From Amborella trichopoda (taxonomy: Eukaryota; Streptophyta; Magnoliopsida; Amborellales; Amborellaceae): a DNA stretch of 64,000 nucleotides. The stretch covers positions 717,857-781,856 of the forward strand of contig NW_006494719.1 of NCBI RefSeq assembly GCF_000471905.2, written 5' to 3'. Positions 34,470 through 45,589 of the stretch are shown one piece after another (position 1 is the stretch's first letter; every line of letters starts with the position of its first letter). The position numbers and the translations under genes are program-made. The notes under the pieces were generated by a model. It was not told the origin of the DNA. It searched no databases and worked only from the letters and a program-made list of their open reading frames with translations.

Positions 34470-36749
34470 GAAAATCTGAAAATGTGAGCAAGAAGAACTT
34501 GTAAAAATAGAAGGAAGATGATGATAAAGGGAGAGGATGAAGATGAAAGAAGAAAGATGAATTTGGAGGATGAGAAAGAGGAGAAGAAGGATGATTTTTA
34601 TAGAAAAAAAAAAAAAATCGATCCAAAACATGTCCTATAGTTATCAACTTTGGCCAACATCAGGTTTTGATAATCCCAAAGCCATAAAAATGATAAAAAA
34701 TAATTTTGAGGGTTAGAGGTCTGGGAGAAACACCTAGTGTCGCCCAACTCCGTATTCATACTTGGGCAACACCACCCGTGTCGCCCATGTATTTTTTTAA
34801 AAGGCCCCTTTTAATCCCATTTACTAAAAAAAAAACCAAGCAAAAAATAATTTTTTTTTTTTATGGGCGACACCAGCCGTGTCACACAGCCTGTGACGGT
34901 GACATTCCTCGTGTCGCTTAGGCGACACCAATGACATTGCCCATGTTTTTTTATCAAAACTTGTCAGTGTGGGCGACACTACTCGTGTTGCCCAAATGTT
35001 CCATGCTCTGTTTGTTTGTCTTGGCAAAAGAAATAAAAAAAAAAAATAATTTGTTGTTAGGTAGGCAACACCAGTTGTGTTTGCCCAAACCTGGGCGACA
35101 TCACCAGTCCCGCCCAGGAGACGCGCCTTGTGTCGCCCAAGTTGTTTTTTTTCAAAAATGCCCCCACTTAATTTTGGGAACTTTCGGGAATTAAATTTTG
35201 TTTTTCCATGGTTTTATAATTATTTTCGAAAATTTTTATCAAGTTTTTTTAAAAAAAACGCTCATTGCTGGCACGAGCCTAAACTGCCAACCAAAAAAAA
35301 AAAAAAGACAATGGTCCTTGGTGGCATGAGCTTAAAATGACAACCAATTTTCTAGAAAATTTCCAAAAAAATAAAAAAAAACGCTGCACGGTGCCATGAG
35401 CCTAAACTACCAACCAAGTTTCCAAAATTCAAAAAAATAAAAATAAATAAAAAAGAGAGAACACTCCTCGGTGGCACGAGCCTAAACTGTCAACCAAAGT
35501 CTAATCCAGGGCACAACCACCCTATTTCAATGGAAAAACGTCAAACTCGTGGGACATTAAAGACCCAGGATAGGAAAAACGTCAAACTTGTGCAATGTTA
35601 AAGAGCCGCGAAAGGAAAAATGTCAAACTCGTGCGACGTTAAGGAGCCGAGATAGGAAAAGCATCAAACTCGTGTGACGTTAAAGAGCCGAGACAGGTAA
35701 CGTCTAGCCCCGTATGACGTAAAATGTTGGATGTGTTCAGGGCACAACCACTCTGTTCAATGTGTTAGGGCACAACCACCCCATTCAATGTGTTTAGGGC
35801 ATAACCACCTTGTTCAAATGTCTAGCCTCGTACGACACTAAAGGTTGAGTATATCTAGTTCAACATCAAACTCGTGCGACGTAAAAGAGCCGAGACAGGT
35901 AACGTTTAGCGCCGTATGATGTAAAATGTCGGATGTGTTTAGGGCACAACCACCTTGTTTAATGTCGTTCAAAGCGCAACCACCCTGTTCAATGTATTCA
36001 AGGCATAACCACCATGTTCAAATGTCTATCGCAGTATGACGTAAAAGGGTTGTGGTCCATCGTTGCATGATGCTAAACTGCTTAGAGGGAGGGCTTTATG
36101 GTTGCAGGAGTTAAAATTGCTAACCAACTTTATTTTTCAAATATCTTTCTCTTTCCAAAATTTTCACTATACGTCTGTGATTTCAAAAACTTTAATTTCT
36201 TTGTTAAAATCGTAACTTGTCCCTCCTCCGGGTTCTATTTCAAATCTCCCCCTACTTTCAAAATTTTTAAAATATCTTCTAAAATGAAGAAGCTTCAACA
36301 CCCGTATATGATGAATAAATGTTGTTGTGTTTACCCCGTTGCTGCCTTGTCTCTCTCTTTGGATTCAACCAGACAAGTCTCTTCCTATAGAAGGCCTTTT
36401 CCTATAGATAGCCTTAGGAAACCCTAAGGAGATTAAAGCTAGGGATCAAAATTTCAAATTGCAAAACCCTTGAAGCTAAGTGGCATGGCCAGAAAATCCA
36501 ACTCGAGTTTCAAGCTTGTGTAACTCATCAATAACACCGAAAACCCTAGGAGGAAAAATGCCCTAGGTAGATGAGTTCGGTGAGCACAAATGGTGAGCCC
36601 TCTAACCATGTGACATTAGGATAAAATATAAAATGTCAGCTTTATCTTTGATGTTCACCTGCCCCTCGAAGGATAGGGATTGCCAAAGTGTCTACTTCTT
36701 TGCCACTCGCCTGTCTCTCGAAGGACAGGGAGTGCCAAAGAGGAGCAAT
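34470..36749 (+). other. Repeat-rich 3' end of element I
   Basis: No gene on the plus strand. Hairpin units of the gggcgacac type fill 34730-35140 (about nine). Four copies of a 30-bp block (ggtggcacgagcctaaactg, then caaccaa) lie near 35268, 35319, 35384 and 35470. From 35530 to 36060 come diverged blocks: acgtcaaactcgtgcgacgt with agagccgagacagg (about five copies) and agggcacaaccaccctgttc (about seven). The segment 36060-36749 has little structure. A purine stretch aaagaggagcaat (36737-36749) before the 3' LTR is the likely polypurine primer. Confidence 0.65.
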
Positions 36750-38205
36750 TGTAGACACCCCATTTTAAAACTGGCAAATTCTATATTTCTAACCCTTATG
36801 ACCACATTATCCTAGTAAACCCAAAATCCATAGTTCACATAGCCTACCCTGTGTCCTGAAATCAGTCTTGCTGCCCAAAACCCTGTTTTGACCCAGATTT
36901 TTGTAAATGCCCTATTTTACGAAAAAAATCATTAAAAATAGTAAATATATATGTTTTGATCCAAAATTTCTTTGAGAGCTTCATACGAGGGTAAGGAAAA
37001 CTCCCAAAGTGGAAAAAGAAATTTTGGAAAAGTTTTGAGTTGGGCGACACTAACCGTGTCGCCCAGCCTGGACTGAGCTACACTGGCAGTGACACCCAAG
37101 TCATTCCAGTAAATGTCCTATTTTACCAAACAAATCATTAAAAATAGTACAAAAAAGCTGTTTAGACCCAAATGTTTTTTGGTAGCTTCACAAGAGGATG
37201 GGAAATGTAATAAAAGTTAAAAAAAATGAACTTTGACCAAGTTTGACTTGGGAGACATGGGCAGTGTAGCTCAGCCTAGACTGAGCGACACGCCTGGTGT
37301 CGCCCAGATTTAGGCGACACTACCAGTGTCGCTAGAGCGACATGGCCCTTGTCGCCCAAACCATTTTACCCCGAAGCAAAATTTTAGGCTTTTGAATGTT
37401 TTTTTTTACCTTTTTGGGCGACATTGGGCGTGTCGCCCAGGTGACCCGGCCCGTGTCGCCCAAATATGTGACCCTAAAAAGGTGGACCTTTTTACCAGGG
37501 ATTTGTGTGTTGCGTGAGTTTATTCTCCCCAACAAATTTGGCCCCCTTTTGAGGATATTTTGGGGACCATTTAGAGGGGACGGAGAGAGAAATGAGGGAG
37601 AGTTTAGAAATTATTAAAAAAAGAGACTTCAGAAAACGAAACACTAGAGAGAGAAAAACCCTAGTAGAGAAAAAGAAACAGAAGAGATAGAGATGAAAAA
37701 CGTAAGGGAGTTACCAGAGAGAAAACCCTGGAAATTGCATCAGGAAGCCTTAGCCTATTGAGAGAAACCCCAGATTTACCCTTAGGATAGAACCCCTAAA
37801 TCAAAGCCTTCATACCTAAGAGATTTGTTGATAAACATCTGACTTAGAGAGACAAAAGAGGTCCGGTTCTGATACGGGCGAGCCCTAGAAGGCTCGAGAC
37901 CCCTGGGCCATCCAGCCTGATTCGGTACCATTTCTTTCCTTTTCTTCTTATTTTATCATTTTAGCTTTATTTTGATCTGTTTTGTTAATTTTATTTAAGA
38001 TCGCATTTTGAGCCCTCTGGATCATGCTGGCCCTGCCACAGACTGGAGAACATATCTGCTCGTTTCCGGGTAGATCTGGCCTCAGATCTAAATTCGATTT
38101 GTCCCACTTTCTTTACCACCCTTTTAATGCATTTTTTCATTTAGTTTAAGGTGTTAAAATCGAGAGATCTTCAGCGGAAGATCTGTCTGATTTTCATCAT
38201 AAACA
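36750..38205 (+). repeat. 3' LTR of element I
   Basis: Begins tgtagacaccc and ends cataaaca. It carries at least eight hairpin units between 37042 and 37470, including a perfect 9-bp stem at 37042-37064. Directly followed by E's RT (gaagacctt). Confidence 0.9.
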
Positions 38206-38990
38206 AGAAGACCTTAAAAAGGTATTTAAAGGACTGCGGTGTCACCAAGTCAAATGAACCCCTTGAAATGCTCCTTTAGTGTACGCTCAAGAAAATTCTT
38301 AGGGTTCATCGTGAGGAACCGTGGATTGGAGATCAAGCCAGTGAAAATCAAGGCCATTCAGGACATGCCATTGCCTACGTCCCTCCATGAATTGCGGTCT
38401 CTTCAAGGACAACTCACCTACATTCAGAGGTTCATCTCAAACCTCTCAGGACGATGCATGCCCTTTTCACATCTCCTAAAGAAGGACACTCCTTTCATAT
38501 GGGATGAGGAGTGCCAAGCTACATTCGATGATATCAAGCAGTACCTGTTGAATCCTTTAGTACTCTCTACACCAATGTTGGGAAGGCCTCTCATCCTATA
38601 CATGACCGCTCTTGATGAGTCACTCAGAGCGCTCCTAGTGTAGAACAACGATGGGGGGAACGAGACAACACTTTATTATCTCAGTCGCAGGATGTAAGAG
38701 CTGAAAAGAATTACCCTCCCAACGAAAAGATGTGCTTAGCTCTGATCTTCGTGGTACAGAAGCTCTACCATTATTTGCTTGCTCGATCACGAGGTCAAGT
38801 TAATCTCAAAGGCTGAACCGGTCAAGTTCCTTATGACCCGGCCATGCCTGTTAGGACGTTTGGCCAAGTGGGAATTATTGTTGATGGAGTTCGACATCAC
38901 GTATGTACCATAGAAGGCAGTCAAAGGTCAAGACCTAGCAGACTTCCTTGCGACTCACCCAGTCCCGTCGGATTCTCCCTAATCAAGTGA
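38206..38990 (+). pseudogene. pol: E reverse transcriptase end and RNase H
   Basis: Continues E's RT from 19872. A one-base loss near 38240 shifts to the frame MNPLKCSFSVRSRKFLGFI, then RNRGLEIKPVKIKAIQDMPL and LQGQLTYIQRFISNLSGRC. RNase H starts at about 38580 (GRPLILYMTALDESL), with an in-frame stop at 38641 and several frame changes, and ends near KAVKGQDLADFLATHP, which holds the last conserved Asp. Very similar to element A at 50930-51972 on the other strand. Confidence 0.85.
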
Positions 38991-39029
38991 TCTCCCGGAT
39001 GAAGAAGTTTTCTATACAGCGCTAACTCG

Positions 39030-39440
39030 GCCGTGGGAGATGTACATCGATGGAGCGTTCCAGTCTAATAGAGGGGGCGCCAGAGTCGTGTTCTTGACTC
39101 CTAATGGTGGAATGATTCCTTTATCCTTCTCATTGACAGAGGCATTTTCTCATAATGAAGCTGAATATCAAGCACTCATAATTGGGTTGGAGATCGCCTA
39201 AGAGCTAGATCTTGGGCGGCTAAACATCTTCGACGATTTTAAGCTTGTCATCCAGCAGCTTAAAGGGATTTATGATGTAAGGAAGGATACTCTCAAGCCT
39301 TATCATGACACGACCAAAACGAATATGGCCCAGTTTGATGATTTCTTCCTAAGTCATATCCCTAGAAGGCTAAAATCGCAGGTTTATGCACTCTCAAAGC
39401 TCGGGGCCACCATTCAACTGTCTTCATCAAGGCCCACACC
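39030..39440 (+). pseudogene. pol: Second (archaeal-type) RNase H of E
   Basis: WEMYIDGAFQSNRGGARVVF carries the first Asp, SHNEAEYQALIIGLEIA the Glu (then one stop), and LNIFDDFKLVIQQLKGIYD follows with Asp-Asp-Phe where GDS is usual. It ends with HIPRRLKSQVYALSKLGA, where the normal last Asp (ADALAKL-type) reads Tyr (VYALSKL), so one catalytic residue is lost. A Glu-rich linker (39441-39742) connects to integrase. Confidence 0.85.
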
Positions 39441-39742
39441 ATTCTGGGTAATTGAATGGAGACATGTCGACTTGAGAACCGAAGTTGACGTAGATAATGA
39501 GAGGGATGTCTTTCCTGAGTGCCCGCCTTACTCATTTGGGGCACTTCTCTCGACCAAGGATGTCATTGAGGCAGAGTAGGAGATGTCCCAAGGTGAAGAA
39601 TTCAACGTCAAGAAGCAAGAGCCCGAATTCTTCGACCCGATGGGTGCACAAGTTGAACAAGTGGAAGACTGGAGGGAGCCTATCGTGGACTTCATAAAGC
39701 AGAGAAGGCTACCTTAGGATCGGGCGGAACGAACGACATACA

Positions 39743-40930
39743 ATGGATCTACCAAGGACACCCTTCTCTACGGGGACATTCTCTTTCGACGATCGATTTG
39801 ATGGAATTATCCTCAGATGCGTCGATACGCAAGAGGCAAGCAAAGTACTCAAAGAAGTGCACTCGGGTATCTGTGGTCTGCATCAGTCTGGCCCTAAGCT
39901 CTATGAGCGCATACGCAGACTCGGCTATTATTGGCCTTCAATGGTGGCTGTCGCCCAAAACTATGCTAAGAGATGCCAGGTGTGCTAGATTCACTCAAGC
40001 CTCATTCATTAGCCCCCGGAGCCTCTCCACCTTACAGTGACATCGTGGCCCTTTTCCCAGTGGGCTATGTATATTGTTGGGAATATTGACCCTTCTTCTA
40101 CCTTGGGTCATGCCTTCATTCTAGTAGCGATAGGTTACTTTTCCAAGTGGGTTGGAGCGGTTCCTCTCAAATAGGTTCCAGGGACCACAGTAACCAACTT
40201 CGTGCGTCACCACATCATATATTGGTTCAGGGTTCCGGACCAAATAATTTCTGATAATGGCCCCAAGTTGAGAATCCATCATGTTTTCCGCCTAGCCAAC
40301 CAGTTTGGTTTCGAGTGGAAGTACTTGACTATGTACTGTCCTCGAGCCAATGGTTTAGCTGAGGCGTTCAACAAAACTCTGTGCGGGGTGATCCGGAAGT
40401 CAGTTTCGAAGTCAAAGAAGAATTGGCATGAGAAGCTACCTGAAGCTTTTTGAGCCTATCTCAACACCACTCGAAATGCTACAAACTCCACTCCTTATTC
40501 CTTGGTCTATGAAGGTGAGGCGGCCTTACCCCTCGAGGTTCAAATACCCTCACTCCGTGTTGCCATACATTAGGGACTGACTGAAGATGAGCGGTTCAAG
40601 CTCTGTTACCAAGAGTTGGATGCCCTTGATGAAAAGAGACTAGAGGCCTAGCAGAACGTTGAGCTCAATCAATGAAGAATGAAGAGAGCCTTTGACAAGT
40701 TTGTCAAGGTTCGCTCCTTTGTTGGTGGGGATATGCTCTTAGTAGTCAAGAGACTGATTGCAATGCATGAGTGCCACAAAGGAAAATTCGAACCTACGTG
40801 GGAGGGTCCATTCATAGTCAAGAAAGTTACACCAAATGGGGCCTATATACTGGCAAACTCTGATGGAGAAGAGGTAATGCCCCCCATCAACGAGTAGTAT
40901 TTAATGAAGTACTATCTGACATATCCCTAA
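39743..40930 (+). pseudogene. pol: Integrase of element E
   Basis: A nearly collinear integrase with about seven in-frame stops. The zinc-binding part is complete: VHSGICGLHQSG with two His, then RLGYYWPSMV and KRCQVC with the Cys pair. In the core, the first catalytic Asp is replaced by Tyr at 40070-40072 (AMYIVGNI; A keeps GMDIVG at the same place). The second Asp is present in QIISDNGPKL and the Glu in PRANGLAEAFNKTL. ATNSTPYSLVYEGEAALPLE and RVRSFVGGDMLL-type sequence follow. The C-terminal GPF motif is intact (GKFEPTWEGPFIVKK) and the end reads YLMKYYLTYP. Confidence 0.9.
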
Positions 40931-42449
40931 AGTGCGGTGCATACAGTAAAACAAAAGAAAAGAAGATGAGGAACATCAAGCCAACTCAAAGGAAGTTCAT
41001 TTCTTTTATTGCATTGGGAAAAATTAAAAGATACAGTCCAAAGCCCATTAGTAGGGAAGTTACAAAGCTCTTGCATTTGAGGGTAAGAGGACAGTTACAT
41101 GCAAAAAAGAAATGCTCTCCTCATGAAGAAGAAGAAAACCCACCAAAGAAATGCTCTCCTCAAGAAGAAGAAGCAAAACCACCAAAGAGGACGATTACAG
41201 GTAGGGCCTGGAGGACTTGGCTTTCAACACATCACAGCGGTAGGGCCTCCTCATTTTCCATCACTCTTGGCCCCTCACAAGGCATCCTTGTCCATGGTCA
41301 TTGTCATGCCCAACTCAATGTCGTGCAAGATCATCGCCGCATATAACTCAACACGATGCGTGGCCATCACCGTGCACAACACAATGCCCCGTTCTCCATC
41401 ACCATGGGTAGGCCAACGCCACGTGATACCATTGTCGCGAACGACGTTCTCCCGAGCATGGCTATCATCGTGCGTGGCCTAAGGGCACGTGAAGCTAGGA
41501 CTACATGAGACTTAATGTCGCACATGCCCTTGGAGTGCTCCAGTTCCCACTGTCTCCAACTCTCGGGGGACATTAACTCCCATGCCTCTTCGATTTCCCC
41601 AACCATCACTCCTTGCCGGTGGTCCACCTTCTCACGACCTTTCAAACCTTTGGGTTTCATCGAAAACACTCCTCTGCCTGTTGAGAACCCTTGTTTGACC
41701 CTGATCTTTCCTCTACCGGTGTTCCCTCTCCCTGACAGAAACACTCATCTGCCAGCTAGACACCGCGTTTGACCCTATTTTTTTCCCCCTTTTCTGACAG
41801 CCGAGCATATCACAAAAAACCACCAAAATCCGTAGAAAACTCCCCTGTGGCCCTATAGATCTCCCTTCTCCCCGTTTTCACACACCAACAGTTTGCCACA
41901 AACTCACTGAAATTCCAGTGAGGTTTCGGTGAGCCCACTGCTGCACCTCCTTCTCTCCCCCTGATGGCTAGAGGACCGTCAGACTCCCCCGACTTCTCTG
42001 CGACCTCCCCTTCAGCCATGGGACTACCGAAGAAGCATTTGAACTCCAGCATAGCACCTCTGCAAATCTTGCTAAACCCTGTTCCTTGCTTAGAGAGCTG
42101 CTGTACTCTCCAAAAATGTTCGCCAACACATTACAGTGGCCCGCAACTTACTGAAGCTTGCCGAAAAAGATCTTGAAAGCTTGTCTGTTGCAAGCTTTGA
42201 CCGAAAAACTCTCGCTGAAATTCTCTTGCCAAAAGCTCAGGCTCTATCTCTCTCTCACTTTAGACTGTTTTACCCTTGGTAAAACTGTAAAAGGGGGTTT
42301 TCCCCCTTTTTATACTCAGCAATGCCACAAACGGCCTTCGACAAATCTGAAACGACACTGCAGTCCTCATCTTCAGATGACAATACTAGGCCGAGGTGGG
42401 TCAAGCCCGAGACCCGAAAGGGCTATCGCTGCGCGTCGCATAGGAAGCC

Positions 42450-42640
42450 ATCATTGTGTGCCTTCGTCAAGGGCCATCACGACACGCCTTCGTCGAGGGC
42501 CATTGTCGCGCACCTTCATCAAAGGCCATCTCCGCGTGCCTTCATCAAGGGCTATCTTTGCATGCCTTCGTCAAGGGCCATCAACGTATGCCTTCACCCA
42601 GAGGCTATTGCCGGGCCCTTCATCAAGGATTTAATGCCAT
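42450..42640 (+). repeat. 26-bp tandem array, about seven copies
   Basis: Unit like gccttcgtcaagggccatca plus six variable bases. Since 26 is not a multiple of three, all three forward frames read through the same peptides in rotation and stay open over much of the array. Confidence 0.85.
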
Positions 42641-42865
42641 GCTCTTCAACAAGTATGTAACGGCGTGCACGCACCATCTAAGCCTAGTGCCGTGTGCACG
42701 ATCCAACACTTAGTGCCGCGATCATGTCACGACACTCCCCTCTGGACCATTGTCCTGCCAAGCTCATTCCCTGCATCACTGTCTCACTCCTCAGGGAGTC
42801 TAGTCTCTGCTGACGGCTTTGTTCCCCATGGAGTCGCATTCCTTCACCACACATCGGTTTGTGTT

Positions 42866-44680
42866 GCATGACCTTAAACTGCGCAGCGATGGTCCAAACT
42901 ATATGACCCTAAATTGTAGAGGAGGTCTAGTTGCACGACCTTAAACTGCTTAGTCCTCATCGCACGACTCAAAACTGTACGACTATGGTCTAGGTGTGTG
43001 ACATTAAACCGTAGTGCACATCCTGGCGGCGTGACTTAAAAGGCTTAGCGACATGGTCCAAACTACATGACCTTAAACTGTAGCGAAGGTCTAGTTGCAC
43101 GACCTTAAACTGCATGGTCCTAACCGCATGACTTAAAACTGCATGGCCATGGTCCGAGCTACAAGACCCTAAAACTGTAATGCACAGTGTGACAAATGGT
43201 CCATATGCATAACTCCAATCGAGAGATGGGCCACTTATTCGCTAATTGTGTACTTCTTCAACACCCTTAGTGGAGTTAGATGCATGCAACGTACCTACCC
43301 CTTTAATCCTCAATAAGTTTATTTCACATCAACATTCCACTGAGAGTCACATCTTACTGCGACCCACTATCCCCAGGGAGTCAGGGCCATTCTTATCCCT
43401 TCAACCCTCATTAAGGTTCATCTGTGGTCTAGCCAGTCATTCTAAGTAGAGTTACATCCATACCATTACTCATTATCCACGTACAGTCACACTGACCCTT
43501 CTAATCCCCAGTGAGATCTCTTCCGCTTGCCACTCCTTGTAGGGCTGCCATCTTTATCTAAACCTCTATGCTTGTATAACCTTAACTATCTTTATCCCCA
43601 TTGAGTCAGGTAGCTATCTAAGGACCCATCTCCCATGCAGCTTTACCTTCATTGCGACCCACTTACTGGTCCGTATTGCATGACCGTAAACTGCACAACC
43701 ATGGTCCGTATTAAATGACCTTTAACTGCACAGCCCTGGTCTGCACTGCATGACCTTAAACTCTGCACAGCCAAATTCTGCATTGCATGACCTTAAACTG
43801 CACATCTATTGTCCGCATTGCATGACCTTAAACTACACAGCCATGATCCGTGCTGCATGACTTTAAACTACATAGCCATGGTCTGTGTTGCTTGACCTTA
43901 ACCTGCACAGCTCTGGACTGTGTTGCATGACCTTTAAACTATACAAGCCATGGTCCAAACTATATGACCTTAAACTATAATGGAGGTCTAGTTGAATGAC
44001 CTTAAACTACACGGTCCTGGTTGTATGAATTTAAACTGCATGACCATGGTCCAAGCTATATGACCTTAAACCAAAGTGCACGTCCTGACCGCATGACGTT
44101 AAACTGCTTTGCTCAGGTCTAGGAGGCTTGACCTTAAATATGCCCCCATACATGCGCACACCCCTTTTATGTGCATCTTCACACACGTCTTCCCTAACTG
44201 ACCTATTCATGTGCGCACACCTCCTTTATTGCCTCCCCAATGAGTCCACATACGTGCACATGCCCTTTACGTGCATCTCCACGCACGCCTTCCCTAACCG
44301 ACCCGTCTTGTGCACGCACCACCTTCATTACCTCCTTAGTGAGTCCATTTATATCATCATCATTCACCATTCCTCTGTGATTCTTACCCAGGCTCACAAA
44401 ATGGTGAACCATTCCGCAATCCATATTCACCGTCAGCTAGTGGGTCACCACTTTTTACTCACCGTTCATACATCATCCATCCTTCACAGGCAACCTCATG
44501 CCATCTTCCCAAAGTGAGTGGAAACCATCACCATACTCACTCCATGGCCTCCACAGACTGCCATTCATCACCACTATGGTCCAGCTATATGACACAAAAC
44601 TATGGTGCACATCCTGACGCCATGACATTACAAGGCTTCGCATAGGTTCTGAAGGCATGACCCTAAACACGCCTTCATAG
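42866..44680 (+). repeat. 35-bp repeat arrays of E 3' region
   Basis: Unit like tgcatgaccttaaactgcac followed by agccatggtccg. About eight copies lie at 42866-43190, about twelve at 43670-44130, and single copies near 44580 and 44650. Between them (43200-43660 and 44140-44560) the DNA is a CCT/CAC-rich stretch with cactgggg-like motifs and no gene. Confidence 0.8.
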
Positions 44681-45589
44681 AAAAAAAAAAATGGGCATGG
44701 TGTACACCTGAATAAGGGAATGCCACGAGTAAAAATGACGGACGGGCATGGTCACGAAACCATGAGTAAAAGTGTTCCATGGAAAACAAAACCCAGGCAT
44801 GGTGAAAACTCAAAAAGGGCATCGTGAGCAAATAAGGATGAAAAGGTGGATATGACCACAAGGTCATGAGTAATAGAGCCTCAAAAAAGAAGGAAGTCGG
44901 TGAACACTATCTCTATGGCGTCACTTCCCATGTTCAAGTGAAAACCCTTGAAAGGGCGCTTGGACCATTAAAACAGGTTGACGCACTACCATCGCCTCAA
45001 CCGACATTCAATTTCCAAACAAGTCACAAGCTTGGTTAATGAGGTCCACCTAAAATCCTCAAAAGGCAGCATCCAATCACAACACAAATTAGCTCATCAG
45101 GGAGTGAGAGCTATATAAGATCTCCCACATTTCAACATGATCAACAACAAGAGTCCTTGAGGGTGAGGACGATGACTAAGAGATTCCTCCGGAATGCTAA
45201 AGACCATCACGAAGGCAAGAAATTGATGACGTTAGGGTCTAACTTGTCAGAAACTTCAGGGTATTCCTTGCTAAAATCCCCTAGCCAACAAGGGCCTAGA
45301 CTTTCAGGCAGGTCAGAGGCCCCCGACTAGACCCTGCTAGATGAGACCTATAGAGATACCCTGACCATCAAAAGCAAACCTGGTGTAGTAGTGAACAATG
45401 GAAACCAAAGGTTCATAGTAGTTGGCTTTTAGATAGGCCTGATTATGTATTAGGAGGTCCCTATAAAGGCCTCATGCTTCAAAATCACAGATAGTCCCTC
45501 GAGGGTGTGGAATTCGACAAAATCCCTCAAACTTCCTGAATGATTATACTTCTCGATTCTCTCGAAGCACAACATTCGGTGGGGCATGC

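Larger units (their letters stand above)
20092..38205 (+). mobile_element. Element I: Tat-lineage retrotransposon in E's RT
   Basis: An 18.1-kb element with LTRs 20092-21528 and 36750-38205. The 5-bp duplication acaag lies at 20087-20091. On the right, acaag at 38203-38207 shares its first three bases with the LTR's last aca, so either the LTR end or the duplication has lost three bases. Restoring one copy rejoins E's RT frame. Contents in order: primer site, long leader with repeats, gag, protease, RT, RNase H, aRNH, integrase, an antisense PMD-like gene, and repeat-rich non-coding DNA. All genes are broken. Over the first 250 bases the LTRs differ at roughly one site in seven by eye. Confidence 0.9.
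40931..45589 (+). other. Long non-coding 3' region of element E
   Basis: 4.7 kb between integrase and 3' LTR, matching A (6889-9105, 48421-48978) and B (60295-61257) in its last 2.8 kb. The first part (40960-42300) has no recognised protein on either strand; open frames up to 126 codons show no domain. A 48-bp unit with gaaatgctctcctcaagaagaag is repeated near 41109 and 41157. Then come a 26-bp tandem array and the 35-bp array, listed separately. The end reads ggtggggcatgc before the LTR, taken as the polypurine-like primer because A and B keep it. Confidence 0.7.

Noticed and set aside
41367-41744. 125-codon minus-strand frame as a possible antisense gene of E
   Set aside because: No PMD or other motif was seen; composition is like the surrounding non-coding DNA.
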